A stretch of DNA of 64,000 bases from positions 21,001-85,000 of the forward strand of contig NZ_BFAG01000004.1 of the NCBI RefSeq assembly GCF_002897375.1. The letters run 5' to 3'. The notes beneath the pieces were generated by a model that was not told the origin of the DNA, ran no database searches, and saw nothing but the letters and a program-made list of their open reading frames with translations. This document shows positions 11,695 through 27,324 of this stretch, one piece after another. The first letter of the stretch is position 1. Each line of letters begins with the position of its first letter. Source of the stretch: Deinococcus aerius (lineage in GTDB: Bacteria; Deinococcota; Deinococci; Deinococcales; Deinococcaceae). A program made the translations under genes and the position numbers.

Positions 11695-12075
11695 GCTTGC
11701 CTCCCCCCTCCCAGCCTCCCCCGCAAGGGGGGAGGAGCAACAGCGCCAAAGCTTTAGCTCTTTCAAAACCGTCAGTTGTGGACGGCCTATTCCCACCCCT
11801 CGACGGGCTCGCGCACGGCCTTCACCCCGCCTTGCTCGCGCAGCGAGACGGTGGGCCCGTAGCTCAGGATGCAGCAAGATCAAACCTTGCGCGCGGAGAG
11901 TAGCGGCCACAGGCGCAGCGAACGGGCCCCTTGCCCAGCGCAGCGCCGCTCCCCCTCCACCGAGAAGAGAGACACGTGAGTGGACTGAGCGTCAACGCGC
12001 GGGCCGCCCCGCGCGGCGGAGTCGTCGCCCCCTCTGGGGGGAGGGGGCTGGGGGTGGGCCAACCCGCAGCAAGCC
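11695..12075 (+). repeat. Dispersed ~385-bp noncoding repeat, family A, copy 1
   Basis: This stretch aligns by eye over its whole length with 31221-31612. Shared landmarks are TGCTTGCC at the start, a hairpin with a GCAA loop about 15-25 bases in, AAAACCGTC then TTGTGGACGGCC, the CGCGCAGCGAGACGGTGGG block, CCCCTCCACC followed by GAGAGACACGT, GCCGCCCCGCGCGGCGGAG, and CGCAGCAAG at the end. No reading frame is kept between copies, so it is not a gene. Both copies precede plus-strand genes. It fills the gap between the GNAT and DUF554 genes. Confidence 0.8.
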
Positions 12076-12104
12076 CCATCCCATGGACGCTACCGTAAAC
12101 CCCA

Positions 12105-12875
12105 ATGAGCCTCCTCGCCCAACTCTCCGGCACCCTGATCAACGTCACCACCGTCCTCATCGGCACCGTACTGGGCCTCACCCTCGGCGGACGCCTCCCC
12201 GAGCGCACCCAGCGCACCCTCCTCCAGACCCTCTCGCTGGTGACCCTCTTCATCGGGCTCGACATGGCGGGCAACCTGAACCGGGTGACGGGCGGCCCCA
12301 TTCCCGGCGTGATCCTGGCCCTGATCGCCCTCGCGCTGGGGGCGGTGATCGGCGAGGCGCTGGGCATCGAGGAGGGCCTCGCGCGCCTGGGCGAGACACT
12401 GAGGCGGCGCTTCCGGGGCGGGGGCCGCTTCACCGAGGGCTTCGTGGCGGCCAGCCTGCTCTTCTGCATCGGGCCGATGACGGTGGTGGGAGGCATTCAG
12501 AACGGCCTGACCGGGGACTCGTCCACCTACGTCCTCAAGAGCACGCTGGACGGGATCGCCTCGCTCGCGCTGGCGGGGGCCTACGGAATTGGGGTGGGCT
12601 TCAGCGCCCTCACGGTGCTGCTGCTTCAGGGGGGAATCAGCCTGGCGGCGGGGGCCTTCGCCTCGGGCCTGCTGGGCGGGGCGGACCCGGGGGTGCTCAA
12701 GACCAACCCCTACGTCCTTCTCGTCACGGGGACGGGCGGGCTGACCATCGTGGGCATCGCGTGGAACCTGATGCTGGGGGGCCTGGGCTGGGAGGACCGC
12801 CGGGTGCGCGTCGGCAGCCTGCTCCCCGCGCTGCTGCTGGCCCCGCTCGTGCTGTGGGTGGCGGGAAGGTTGTAG
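12105..12875 (+). CDS. DUF554 family membrane protein (YdfK/YqgA-like)
   Basis: A 256-residue hydrophobic protein with about seven membrane segments. The N-terminal GTLINVTTVLIGTVLGLTLGGRLPER is characteristic of DUF554, and a central FCIGPMTVVGGIQNGL is the conserved family block. A transport-like role is suspected for the family but the substrate is not established. TACCGT lies eight bases before the ATG, outside the preceding repeat. Confidence 0.85.
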   Translation: MSLLAQLSGTLINVTTVLIGTVLGLTLGGRLPERTQRTLLQTLSLVTLFIGLDMAGNLNRVTGGPIPGVILALIALALGAVIGEALGIEEGLARLGETLRRRFRGGGRFTEGFVAASLLFCIGPMTVVGGIQNGLTGDSSTYVLKSTLDGIASLALAGAYGIGVGFSALTVLLLQGGISLAAGAFASGLLGGADPGVLKTNPYVLLVTGTGGLTIVGIAWNLMLGGLGWEDRRVRVGSLLPALLLAPLVLWVAGRL

Positions 12876-13164
12876 GGGTCCATAGCCCTGCCGCACCACC
12901 CTCGCCCGCCCGGCCCGACGGTCCCCCAGCCAAGCGCCGAAGTCTGGATGTTTCCCCCCAAGCAGTGCCCGGACCCCGGCCTTCCCCCTCCTCAGCCCCC
13001 CGGACCATCAGCTCGAAATCAGGCCCGCCTCACCCGGCGCCCAGCCTGCGCGCCAGGGTTTGAAGAGGCATTCATCATCGTGCAGCACAAGGTTTTCTGA
13101 GACGCACTGTCAGTGGCCCGTCAGGTTCGCCCCCTACCTTGCGCCCATCACAAGGAGGCAGCAG

Positions 13165-14433
<1,269 letters not shown>

Positions 14434-14599
14434 GACTTCCCGCGCCGGGGGTGACTGGGCTCACCTCTCCCCCACCCCCGGCCTGTTTCCTCCCGCGCCC
14501 CTCTTTGCTTCGTTTCCCCCGGGCCGGGTTCCAATCGGCGCGCGAGGGGGTGGTGATTCCCGCCCCCAAGCGCACAGCCCCAAATTCTTGAATCAGCGA

Positions 14600-14640
14600 C
14601 GAGAAGCGGCCCCCGCCGGGAGTGGTGGGGGCGTTTCTCG
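14600..14640. repeat. Strong hairpin just upstream of SDR promoter
   Basis: CGAGAA at 14600-14605 pairs with TTCTCG at 14635-14640, and CCCCCGCC inside pairs with GGTGGGGG. It could terminate transcription from the DUF4384 gene. It also covers the -35 position of the promoter whose -10 (TATGCT) is at 14651-14656. Confidence 0.6.
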
Positions 14641-14663
14641 TTCTGGCCGGTATGCTGGGACCC

Positions 14664-15524
14664 ATGCCAGCACTTGGGGGAAAGGTCGCCCTGGTCACCG
14701 GGGCCAGCCGGGGCGTGGGGCGGGGGGTGGCCCTGGGGCTGGGCGAGGCGGGAGCGACGGTCTACGTGACGGGCCGGACCCTGAGCGGGCGGCGCCCCGA
14801 CATGCCCTTCCTGGCGGGCAGCCTGGAGGAGACGGCGGCGGACGTGACGGCGCTCGGCGGCTCAGGCGTCGCCGTGCAGTGTGACCACCGCGACGACGCG
14901 CAGACGCGGGCGGTGATCGAGCGGATCGCCGGGGATCACGAACAGCTCGACCTCCTCGTAAACAACGTGTGGGGCGGCTACGAGGGCCTGCACCTCTGGG
15001 ACGAGCGCGGGCAGACGTGGAACGCCCCCTTCTGGGAACAGCCCCTCTCGCTGTGGGACGAGATGTTCGGGGCGGGGGTGCGGGCCCACTACGTCACCAC
15101 CTCGCTGGCCGCGCCGCTGCTCATCGCTGCCCGTGGCCTCGTCGTCAACATCAGCTTCTTCGCCGGGATGCGGCACCGGGGCACCGAGAACATTCCCTAC
15201 TTCCTCGCCAAGAACGCGGACGACCGCATGGCGCAGGCGTTCGCCAACCACTTCCGCCCGCACGGGGTGAGCGCCGTCTCGCTCTACCCCGGCCTCGTCC
15301 GCACCGAAGGCGTGCTCCTCGCGCCGGAGGGCACCTTCGACTTCACGAATTCCGAGTCGCCTCAGTTCCTGGGACGGGCCGCCGCGCACCTCGCCGCCGA
15401 CCCGGATGTGCTCTCCCGCTCGGGGCAGACACTGGTGGCCGCCGAACTTGCTCAGGAGTACGGCTTCACGGACATCGACGGCAGGCAGCCCCCGTCCGCC
15501 CGCGCCTCGTTCGAGGGGGAGTGA
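14664..15524 (+). CDS. Short-chain dehydrogenase/reductase (SDR)
   Basis: A 286-residue SDR with TGASRGVG near residue 12 and VNNVWGGYEG replacing the usual NNAG. The usual catalytic YxxxK is represented by YFLAKNADDR. It resembles the human DHRS1-like branch, whose members share the NNVWGGYE block. The substrate is unknown. Start ATG 14664 is preferred over an upstream in-frame start because TATGCT lies seven bases before it. Confidence 0.85.
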   Translation: MPALGGKVALVTGASRGVGRGVALGLGEAGATVYVTGRTLSGRRPDMPFLAGSLEETAADVTALGGSGVAVQCDHRDDAQTRAVIERIAGDHEQLDLLVNNVWGGYEGLHLWDERGQTWNAPFWEQPLSLWDEMFGAGVRAHYVTTSLAAPLLIAARGLVVNISFFAGMRHRGTENIPYFLAKNADDRMAQAFANHFRPHGVSAVSLYPGLVRTEGVLLAPEGTFDFTNSESPQFLGRAAAHLAADPDVLSRSGQTLVAAELAQEYGFTDIDGRQPPSARASFEGE

Positions 15525-15537
15525 CGGGGGCCGCCCC

Positions 15538-16767
<1,230 letters not shown>

Positions 16768-16817
16768 GGGGGACAGGGTAGCGGGTGCCTGGCCCGGCAA
16801 CCGTCACCTCGCGCGCC

Positions 16818-17531
16818 TCACCCCCTTCCGAAGCGCAGCACCTCGGGTGTGCTCCCCTCCCGGTCGAGCATGGGCACGACGGGGCTCGTGCTGATCTGCG
16901 CGGCGTAGTGCACGTCCTCCTCCAGCCCCAGGCCGATGAGATGCCCACCGTGGCCGCTGCTCGACAGCGTGTCGAAGGGGTTCCCGGCGTTGCGGCGGAT
17001 GGTCAGCGCGACCCGCGTGCCGTCCTCGATAGAAAAGCCCCCCAGCGCGAGCAGGTACTCGGCGAGGACCCCGGCGGCGTACACGTCGTCCAGCCCGACC
17101 CGCTCCTCGGTGCCCGAGCAGACGATGGCGATCTCCTCGCGGGCGAGCGCGCGGGCGCGGCGCGCGGCGGCGTGGGCGTTGGTGAGCGCGGCCAGCAGCA
17201 CGTGTTTCCCCGTCCCCGCGGCGATGTGGGCGGCGGCGGTGCCGTTGGTCGTGTTCATCACGACGGTCTGCCCGCCGAAGTCCCGCCGGGCGGCCTCGAC
17301 CGGGCTGTTGCCGAGGTCGAAGCCGGGGATGGGCAGCCCGCCCCGCTCCCCGGCGAGCACGACCCCCTCCCCCCGCAGCGCGAGCGCGGCCTCCGGGGTG
17401 TCGGTCAGGAGCAGCGCGTCCGCCCCGCGCTCCAGGTACGTGACCGCCGTGGTCGTCGCCCGCAGCACGTCCACGACGAGCACCACGTCGGAATAGCCGC
17501 CGTACGGGAGGAGGTCCACGCGCAGCCTCAT
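16818..17531 (-). CDS. comB: 2-phosphosulfolactate phosphatase family protein (ComB)
   Basis: A 237-residue protein with the ComB marks [26 protein letters not shown] and NTTNGT. The family removes phosphate from 2-phosphosulfolactate in coenzyme M synthesis in archaea. ComB homologues also occur in bacteria that lack coenzyme M, where sulfolactate or another acid may be the product. The start is MRLRVD at 17531. It lies between rpe and nspC on the same strand, but no other sulfolactate gene is near, so the role here is open. Confidence 0.87.
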   Translation of the reverse strand: MRLRVDLLPYGGYSDVVLVVDVLRATTTAVTYLERGADALLLTDTPEAALALRGEGVVLAGERGGLPIPGFDLGNSPVEAARRDFGGQTVVMNTTNGTAAAHIAAGTGKHVLLAALTNAHAAARRARALAREEIAIVCSGTEERVGLDDVYAAGVLAEYLLALGGFSIEDGTRVALTIRRNAGNPFDTLSSSGHGGHLIGLGLEEDVHYAAQISTSPVVPMLDREGSTPEVLRFGRG

Positions 17532-17649
17532 AGGGGCCCCGAGGAGGGCCGCAGAAGGACGCGGCTCTTCCGGGCGGGGGGGCGGGGCCTGCTCCGCTCC
17601 GGCCTTCCCGGGACAGCGCCGGAAGGGCCCGCCCGCCCCGGAACCCCCC

Positions 17650-18339
<690 letters not shown>

Positions 18340-18468
18340 TCCCACAGTGTAATTCTTCACTTTGAGAGGAAACAGCGCCGCAATGGGGGGGATGAAACAG
18401 ACCGGGGAACAGACCAAACGCCCGTTAGGCCCGCGCGTGGCATCATGACGGCACACGGAGGACCTCCC

Positions 18469-20619
<2,151 letters not shown>

Positions 20620-20625
20620 GGCAAA

Positions 20626-20664
20626 AGGCCGGATGAACGTGTCCTTAACCGCACGCTCCGGCCT
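20626..20664 (+). terminator. Hairpin after methylmalonyl-CoA mutase
   Basis: AGGCCGGA (20626-20633) pairs with TCCGGCCT (20657-20664) around an internally folding loop. It begins seven bases after the mutase stop. No T tract follows, so termination efficiency is uncertain. Confidence 0.55.
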
Positions 20665-20691
20665 CCTCACGCCCGCCCGATACAAGGAACT

Positions 20692-21201
20692 ATGAATCTT
20701 CGCACCCTGGCCGCGTCCCTCGTCCCCCTGCTGCTCGCCCCCGCCCTCGCCCAGACGAACGCGCAAACGAGGCAGGCCGAAACCCTTCAGGAAGCCCGGG
20801 TGCAGGTCGCGCGGGAGACGGCGCAGGTGCGGCTGCTGGAGCGCAGCGGGGCGTTGCGGTCGGTGCCCGTGTCGTCCACCTGCCTCGACCGCTCGGGCCG
20901 CCCGCTGCTGACGGTGCTGGTGGACCCGGGGGGCACGCCCCGCATCGTGCGCTACAACCGTCAGCAGCCCGACAACTCGGTGCAGTTCACCGGCTACTAC
21001 GACGCGGCGGGCCGGCTACGGCTGGCGACGGGCAGCGCCTCGGGCTTCTCGGGCCTGCTGTATAACCTCACCGCCGAATACGACCCGCGGGGCATCCGGC
21101 TCTACGAGTCGGGCACGCGCCGCCCCGGCTACACCGCCGACCTGCGTTACCTGGGCGGACTGAGCGCGAATTCGCTGCGCCTGGGCCGTTGCCCGTCCTG
21201 A
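20692..21201 (+). CDS. Secreted protein of unknown family, first of a paralogous pair
   Basis: A 169-residue protein with a clear signal peptide ending near ALAQ (about residue 20). The mature part is rich in beta-turn phrases: PDNSVQFTGYYDAAGRLRLATG, then YDPRGIRLYESG. The same pattern appears in the next gene. Two cysteines, one near the start of the mature region and one near the C-terminus, could form a disulfide. The spacing of YDxAGRL and YDxRG is reminiscent of short RHS-like repeats, but I do not assign a family. It overlaps the next reading frame only if that gene starts early. Confidence 0.7.
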   Translation: MNLRTLAASLVPLLLAPALAQTNAQTRQAETLQEARVQVARETAQVRLLERSGALRSVPVSSTCLDRSGRPLLTVLVDPGGTPRIVRYNRQQPDNSVQFTGYYDAAGRLRLATGSASGFSGLLYNLTAEYDPRGIRLYESGTRRPGYTADLRYLGGLSANSLRLGRCPS

Positions 21202-21239
21202 ACTTGGAACCGGGGCGGGGAGGCAGGCGTATTCAGGGC

Positions 21240-21656
21240 GTGGTTCGCCTGCTCCCCGTCCTGCTGCTCCTGGTTCTTTCCTCCTCGCACGCGGGCAAGC
21301 TGCCGCCCGTCCCCACCTTCAAGCCTGCCCCGCCTCCACCCGGCGTGGCGGGCCTTCGTGTCTGCGTTCAGGGCGGCGCGCGTTACCAGCTCGACGAGGG
21401 GGGCCACGTGCGCTTCCTCGAACACGGCCACCGCTTCCCGGACAACACCCTGAGCGTGACCCAGAGCTACGACCGGGCCGGGAGGCTGACCGGGATCACA
21501 GTGCGGCAGACGGGCTTTGCGGGGCGGGTGCTGGATGTGCGCGGAACCTTCGACGCGCGGGGGCGGCTGGTGAGGGAAACGGGCTTCCGGGCAGCGGGGA
21601 TGGGGACGCCGCTGAGGGCGTACCTGCGCGCCGTGCCCGGCAACCTGCGCTGCTGA
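21240..21656 (+). CDS. Secreted protein of unknown family, second of a paralogous pair
   Basis: A 138-residue protein if started at the GTG at 21240, where the hydrophobic [19 protein letters not shown] makes a good signal peptide; a TTG at 21189 would add 17 residues without purpose. The mature part repeats the plan of the preceding protein: [20 protein letters not shown], a GFAG step, then [12 protein letters not shown], and an early and a terminal Cys. The function is unknown. The meaB promoter begins about 10 bases after its stop. Confidence 0.65.
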   Translation: MVRLLPVLLLLVLSSSHAGKLPPVPTFKPAPPPPGVAGLRVCVQGGARYQLDEGGHVRFLEHGHRFPDNTLSVTQSYDRAGRLTGITVRQTGFAGRVLDVRGTFDARGRLVRETGFRAAGMGTPLRAYLRAVPGNLRC

Positions 21657-21678
21657 GCCGCCTGCTACCCTGCGGGGC

Positions 21679-22644
21679 GTGACCGCCGAGCCTGCCCATC
21701 CCCTCGCGGCCCCACTCCTTTCCGGCAACCGCCGGGCCCTCGCCCGCGCGATCACCCTGACCGAGAGCACCCGCCCCGACCACGAGGCGCAGGCGCAAGC
21801 CCTCCTTGCCGAGGTTCTGCCCTTTGCGGGCCGCTCCGTCCGGGTGGGCCTGACGGGGGTGCCGGGCGTGGGCAAAAGCACCTTTATCGAGGCGCTGGGG
21901 ATGCACCTGGCTGAAGCCGGGCACCGGGTCGCCGTCCTCGCCGTGGACCCCAGCTCCGCGCGGACGGGCGGCTCCATCATGGGGGACAAGACGCGGATGC
22001 CCCGGCTGACGGTCCACCCGAACGCCTACATCCGCCCCAGCCCGAGCGGGGGCACGCTCGGCGGGGTGGCCCGGCGCACCCGCGAGACGATCACCCTGTG
22101 CGAGGCGGCGGGGTACGACGTGATCCTGGTCGAGACGGTCGGCGTGGGCCAGAGCGAGACGCAGGTGGCGGCGATGACCGACCTTTTCGTGCTGCTGACG
22201 CTGCCGAACGCCGGGGACGAGCTTCAGGGCATCAAGCGCGGGATCATGGAACTCGCCGACCTGTGCGTGGTCAACAAGGCGGACACGGACCCGAAAGCCG
22301 CCACCCGTGCCCAAACCGAACTGACGGCAGCCCTGAAACTCCTGACTCCAAAAGGGGCTCCCTGGCGTCCCCGCGCCCTGCAAGCCTCGGCCCTCACGGG
22401 GGCGGGCATTCGGGAAGTCTGGGAGGCGGTCGGCAAGTACCGGCAGGCCGTGGACGTGGCGGCCAAGCGCCGGACCCAGACGGCCCTCTGGTTCGACGAA
22501 TTGCTGCGGGAAGCGGTGTGGCGGACCTTCCAGGCGGGTGTAGATGCCGGGCGGTTGAGGAAGCTGCGGGCCGAGGTGCTGGCCGGAACGCTGACGCCCG
22601 TGCAGGGTGTGCGGGCGCTCCTCTCCCCCGCTTCGGAACCCTGA
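21679..22644 (+). CDS. meaB: Methylmalonyl-CoA mutase-associated GTPase MeaB
   Basis: A 321-residue G3E-family GTPase that gates cofactor loading and protects methylmalonyl-CoA mutase. Walker A is GVPGVGKST, the metal-site block is [20 protein letters not shown], the switch region is ETVGVGQSE, and the guanine-specificity motif is NKAD. A C-terminal dimerisation helix is present, so it is full length. TACCCT seven bases before the GTG indicates a leaderless transcript separate from the mutase mRNA, although the two genes act together. Confidence 0.94.
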   Translation: MTAEPAHPLAAPLLSGNRRALARAITLTESTRPDHEAQAQALLAEVLPFAGRSVRVGLTGVPGVGKSTFIEALGMHLAEAGHRVAVLAVDPSSARTGGSIMGDKTRMPRLTVHPNAYIRPSPSGGTLGGVARRTRETITLCEAAGYDVILVETVGVGQSETQVAAMTDLFVLLTLPNAGDELQGIKRGIMELADLCVVNKADTDPKAATRAQTELTAALKLLTPKGAPWRPRALQASALTGAGIREVWEAVGKYRQAVDVAAKRRTQTALWFDELLREAVWRTFQAGVDAGRLRKLRAEVLAGTLTPVQGVRALLSPASEP

Positions 22645-22645
22645 G

Positions 22646-22676
22646 AAGGGCCGCCCCACTCGGGAACGGCCCTTTT
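22646..22676 (+). terminator. Intrinsic terminator after meaB
   Basis: AAGGGCCG (22646-22653) pairs with CGGCCCTT (22667-22674) and is followed by T residues. It starts two bases after the meaB stop codon. Confidence 0.75.
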
Positions 22677-22837
22677 CCTGCCGTCTCCTACCCAAGGGGC
22701 CGCAATGCCCCTGATTTAGACATAACGGCCCTGCCCGGTCAGGGCGGCGAAGCTGAAGCGTTACGTGTTAGGCTAAACGAGCAATGGCCCGGCGGTGCTT
22801 GCAACACCCCGAGCCGTGGCAATCACCTGTAGAGGAG

Positions 22838-24019
22838 GTGACGCCCATAGAAAGTACCACGCTCAAGGCGTTTCGCTATCGCTTGTACCCAACCAAAGCG
22901 CAAACTGCCGCGCTGGAAAGCACCCTGCTACTTTGCCAGCGCCTGTACAACGGGATGCTGGAGGAACGGCGGGGCGCGTACCGGAAGGCGGGCAAAAGCC
23001 TTACGGCCTACGACCAGATGAAGTCGCTGCCGGAAGTGAAGGCCGCGCTGCCAGAATACGCCGGGGTGAACGCTCAGGTCTTGCAGGACGTGGCGAAGCG
23101 ATTGGACAAGAGTTTCAAGGGCTTCTTCCGGCGTGTGAGGACTGGACAGACCGCCGGATACCCGAGGTTCCGGGGACGAGACAGGTACGACTCTCTTACG
23201 TATCCGCAGCCCTCACAGAACAGCGTGAGCGGGGACGGGAAGCATGTGTACTTGCCGAAAATCGGCAACGTCCGCCTCAGGCTCCACCGCCCCTTCGCAG
23301 GCAAGCTCAAGACGCTGGCCGTGAAGTGGGAGGGGCAGGAGTGGTACGCCGTCCTGACCTGCGAGGTGCCGAAGGCGGAGCCGTTGCCGGAAACGGGTTC
23401 ACAGGTCGGGATTGACGTGGGGACGACGTGGTTCTACGTCACGTCGGCTGGGGAGTTCTGCGAGAACCACAGGTTCTTTCAGCGTTCCAGCAAGAAACTC
23501 CGGGTGGCGCAACGTACCCTCGCTCGCAAGCCGAACAAGCGGAGCAATCGGCGCAGAAAGGCCAGAGAGCGGGTCGCCAGGCTGTACCGTAAGACAGCAC
23601 GGCAGCGGCTTCAACTGCATCACGAAGAGGCGGAGAAGCTCATCACGAATCACGACCTCATCTGTCACGAGAACCTGAACGTGAAGGGCATGACCCAGGG
23701 GAACCTAGGCGGGCAGATTCACGACGTGGGCTGGGGGCAGTTCTTCCGACTTCTCTCCAGCAAAGCGGCAGAGGCTGGCCGGAGAGTCGTCACCGTGGAC
23801 CCCCGATTCACCTCGCAGCGGTGCCGCGTGTGCGGACACACCGAGCGGGGGAACCGGGTCACACAGGCGAACTTCAGGTGTATGAGCTGTGGGCACACCG
23901 AGAATGCGGACGTGAACGCGGCGCAGAACATCTTGAGCCTGGGACAGGCTTTCGTGGCTCAACGTATCTCAACGGAGATTGCGTGCCCCGAGAAGCCCCG
24001 CCCCCACGGGCTGGGGTAG
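22838..24019 (+). CDS. tnpB: TnpB RNA-guided endonuclease
   Basis: About 393 residues from the GTG at 22838 (an earlier in-frame ATG at 22784 lacks a ribosome site). The N-terminal [11 protein letters not shown] and helical region bind the guide RNA. The split RuvC site is complete: Asp193 (GIDVGTT), Glu278 (CHENLNVKG) and Asp358 ([10 protein letters not shown]), very close to the spacing in ISDra2 TnpB of Deinococcus radiodurans. Four cysteines (CRVCGH and CMSCGH, about 329-351) form the zinc ribbon. In this family the protein cuts DNA next to a TAM motif, guided by an omega RNA from the element's 3' end. No frameshift is seen, so it is probably active. Confidence 0.92.
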   Translation: MTPIESTTLKAFRYRLYPTKAQTAALESTLLLCQRLYNGMLEERRGAYRKAGKSLTAYDQMKSLPEVKAALPEYAGVNAQVLQDVAKRLDKSFKGFFRRVRTGQTAGYPRFRGRDRYDSLTYPQPSQNSVSGDGKHVYLPKIGNVRLRLHRPFAGKLKTLAVKWEGQEWYAVLTCEVPKAEPLPETGSQVGIDVGTTWFYVTSAGEFCENHRFFQRSSKKLRVAQRTLARKPNKRSNRRRKARERVARLYRKTARQRLQLHHEEAEKLITNHDLICHENLNVKGMTQGNLGGQIHDVGWGQFFRLLSSKAAEAGRRVVTVDPRFTSQRCRVCGHTERGNRVTQANFRCMSCGHTENADVNAAQNILSLGQAFVAQRISTEIACPEKPRPHGLG

Positions 24020-24020
24020 T

Positions 24021-24024
<4 letters not shown>
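23880..24024 (+). ncRNA. Predicted omega RNA (reRNA) scaffold of the TnpB element
   Basis: In IS200/IS605 elements the guide RNA overlaps the 3' end of tnpB and ends at the right element boundary, with the guide taken from the flanking DNA. Here the right-end hairpin (CCCCGCCC at 23996-24003 with GGGCTGGGG at 24008-24016) precedes the boundary. The guide would then begin at 24025, in the last codons of the ferritin-like gene. The 5' limit is a guess from the family; only the hairpin and boundary are visible. Confidence 0.4.
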
Positions 24025-24935
<911 letters not shown>

Positions 24936-25061
24936 AGATTCCTCCGGTGAGGGTCAGCGCGTTTTGGCGTTCTGACCGGTTCATCCGGCTCTATGCGGTG
25001 GGGAACCGTTTGGATCACCGGCCCCGGCGGGGGTGATGGGGAGCCTTCTCACCGCCATGCC

Positions 25062-25091
25062 AAAAAAGGCCGCCCCACCCCCGGGACGGCC
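25062..25091 (-). terminator. Intrinsic terminator of the DHA2 transporter gene
   Basis: Read on the minus strand, GGCCG and CGGCC (25087-25091 and 25068-25072) enclose a GC-rich loop and are followed by six T residues (25067-25062). It ends about 20 bases after the transporter stop codon. Confidence 0.8.
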
Positions 25092-25109
25092 CGTCTGCCT
25101 GCTGCGACT

Positions 25110-26591
25110 TCAGGGCGTGGGGAGGGCGGCGGGTGCCTCACCTTCGGCGTGGGACGGGGCCTCTTCTGGCCCCTGTGCGGGGCGGCGCAGGAACAGGGCG
25201 AGGATGACCGCGAGGACGGCGATACCCGCTCCCACGAGGAACGCGGCCTGCAACCCCGCCGTCTGCGCGAGCAGGGGCGTGACGCCCTCGCGCAGCAGTC
25301 CAGCCGCGCGGCCCGTCATCACCGTGACCAGGAGGGCGGTTCCGGCAGCACCCGCCACCTGTTGCAGCGTGCTGAGGATCGCGCTGCCGTGCGAGTAGAG
25401 GGACATGGGCAGGGCGCCCAGCCCGCTGGTGAACACGGGGGTGAAGAGCAGAGCCAGGCCCACGCTGAGCACGAGGTGCAGGGTCAGCAGCGTCCAGACC
25501 GGGGTATCCGCCGTGATGCCGCCCAGTTGCCAGAGGGTGAAGGTCAGCAGCGCCGCGCCGGGAGGGGCCAGCCACGCCGGGCCGTAGCGGTCGAAGAGCC
25601 GCCCGACGGTGGGTGCCAGCAGGCCCATCAGCAGGCCACCCGGCAGGAGCAGCAGCCCGGTCTGGAGCGAATTCAGGCCGCGAATGTTCTGGAGGTAGAG
25701 GGGCAGCAGGATCGCGCCGCCGAACAGGGCCAGCATGGCGACCATCATCAGCAGGACGGCCAGCGTGAACTGCGGCGCGCGGAAGGCCCGGAGGTCCAGC
25801 AGCGGAGCGTCACGCCGTTGCAGGGCGAGTTGCCGCCAGGTGAACAGCACGAGGGACAGGCCCCCCACCAGCAGCGGAACGCTGACCGCCGGACTCCCCA
25901 GCCCCGCCGGGGTCTCCCCCACACGGCTCAGGGCATACACGACCCCGCCGAAGCCCAGCGCGGAGAGCGGCACAGAGAGAACGTCGAGGGTCAGGCGCCG
26001 CGGCTCGCCGATGTTTACCAGCGCCCGTGCCCCGTAGGCCAGCACCGCCAGCGCGACCGGCAGCACGAACAGGAACAGGAAGCGCCAGGAGAGCGCCTGG
26101 AGGATCAGGCCCGAGAGGGTCGGCCCAATCGCCGGGGCGACCGAGATCACGATGCTGATGTTGCCCATCACGGCCCCGCGGCGCTCGGGCGGCACGAGCG
26201 TCAGAACAGTCGTCATGAGCAGCGGCAGCATGATCGCCGTGCCCGAGGCCTGCACGATGCGCGCCAGCAGCAGCACGGGGAAGCCGGGGGCCAGGCCCGC
26301 CAGCAGCGTCCCGGCGCTGAAGAGGATCATGGCGGCGAAGAACACGCGGCGGGTGCTCAGGCGCTGGAGCAGGAACCCGGTGACGGGGATCACCACGGCC
26401 ATGGTCAGCATGAAGGCGGTGGAGAGCCACTGCACGGTGGGGGCGTCCACCCGCAGTTCGGCCATCAGCCGGGGCAGGGCCACGTTCATGATCGTCTCGT
26501 TCAGGATGACCACGAAGGTGGCGACGAGCAGGATGGCGATCACGGCGCGGTCGCGGGGGGCCAGGGGATGGGGCTGGGCGGGGTGCGTCAC
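25110..26591 (-). CDS. MFS efflux transporter, DHA2 (14-TM) family
   Basis: A 493-residue integral membrane protein related to EmrB/QacA proton-driven drug exporters. Family motif C is seen as VAPAIGPTLSGLI, motif A-like residues lie around LQRLSTRRVF, and the N-terminal helix contains NETIMNVALP. About 14 membrane segments are predicted by hydrophobicity. The GTG at 26591 has an AAAGAGG ribosome site; a GTG at 26624 overlapping the previous stop (GTGA) would add 11 residues. It is translated with the small HhH gene upstream. The substrate is unknown. Confidence 0.9.
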   Translation of the reverse strand: MTHPAQPHPLAPRDRAVIAILLVATFVVILNETIMNVALPRLMAELRVDAPTVQWLSTAFMLTMAVVIPVTGFLLQRLSTRRVFFAAMILFSAGTLLAGLAPGFPVLLLARIVQASGTAIMLPLLMTTVLTLVPPERRGAVMGNISIVISVAPAIGPTLSGLILQALSWRFLFLFVLPVALAVLAYGARALVNIGEPRRLTLDVLSVPLSALGFGGVVYALSRVGETPAGLGSPAVSVPLLVGGLSLVLFTWRQLALQRRDAPLLDLRAFRAPQFTLAVLLMMVAMLALFGGAILLPLYLQNIRGLNSLQTGLLLLPGGLLMGLLAPTVGRLFDRYGPAWLAPPGAALLTFTLWQLGGITADTPVWTLLTLHLVLSVGLALLFTPVFTSGLGALPMSLYSHGSAILSTLQQVAGAAGTALLVTVMTGRAAGLLREGVTPLLAQTAGLQAAFLVGAGIAVLAVILALFLRRPAQGPEEAPSHAEGEAPAALPTP

Positions 26592-26620
26592 GTGGGACCT
26601 CTTTCCTGCCAGGTAGGGCT

Positions 26621-26866
26621 TCACCTGCTCGGGTCGTTCTTGCCGTCCTCGTCCGCCAACGCGAGGCCTCTCTCGGCGAGGGCGGCGCGGAGTTGCGCCA
26701 GGGCCTTCGGCCCCATCCCGTGGAGGCGGAGGAGGTCGGCCGCGCGAACCGTCCTCAGCTCCTCAAGGGAGGTAAATCCCGCAGCACGGAGCGCCCGCCG
26801 GGCGGGTTGGGACAGTCCGGTTGGAAAATTGCTCGCCTGCTCTGGAACCTTCTGGCCGTCCGTCAT
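26621..26866 (-). CDS. Small helix-hairpin-helix / alpha-CTD-like protein
   Basis: An 81-residue protein. The core LSQPARRALRAAGFTSLEELRTVRAADLLRLHGMGPKALAQLRAALAERG is split here for clarity: residues 20-45 form the first helices and GMGPKAL (about 52-58) is the hairpin seen in helix-hairpin-helix DNA-binding domains and the RNA polymerase alpha C-terminal domain. A GGAGGAGCAGGAG ribosome site fixes the ATG at 26866. It directly precedes the efflux gene, so it may bind nucleic acid or protein in its regulation, but this is inference. Confidence 0.75.
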   Translation of the reverse strand: MTDGQKVPEQASNFPTGLSQPARRALRAAGFTSLEELRTVRAADLLRLHGMGPKALAQLRAALAERGLALADEDGKNDPSR

Positions 26867-27324
26867 CTCCTGCTCCTCCACTTGCCGGGCCACCGGGCCC
26901 GCGCCGAACCTCGTCGCGCGCGTTGCCGGGGGACCACTCGGCCCTGTCCTGGCAAACCTGGTCTTTAGATGGCCGGTTCTTCATCCCATTCCCCCTGCTG
27001 GATCAACGACGTGGGCCTGGGCGGCTTCCCGGTCAGCGAGCCTCCCCCTGTTGAAGAGCGTGAGGTGCCCTCTCAGCACCCGCGGGTCAGGCCGAGCCGC
27101 CGTGGGAAAGGAACAGGACGGCGGGACCCTTCCTCATGGAGACCTCCCGGAGGGGAAAACGACGTGCCGCTCAGGTCAAGCGGGTGAACTTAGGTGACTT
27201 TAAATCTCCTTCGACTGATTTAGTTTAGAACATAATGGGACCCAATTGCAACCCTTTGCTCAATTTTTGGTGAAGGGGCCGCCAAAGCCCTGGCCCGTTT
27301 CTTCCGTCGGGAATAGGCTTGGCA
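26867..27324. other. Intergenic region, no gene supported
   Basis: No reading frame here has a credible start and composition. The part at 27186-27270 is AT-rich for this genome. On the minus strand it contains TTATGT, five bases, then ACTAAA (27219-27235), a 10 of 12 match to the Deinococcus radiation-desiccation response motif; its distance to the nearest minus-strand start is about 350 bases, so its role is doubtful. Confidence 0.4.

Noticed and set aside
11599..12062. Minus-strand open frames within family A repeat copy 1 and the matching frames in copy 2
   Set aside because: The frames shift relative to each other between copies and the DNA is a repeat; such translations are common false hypothetical proteins.
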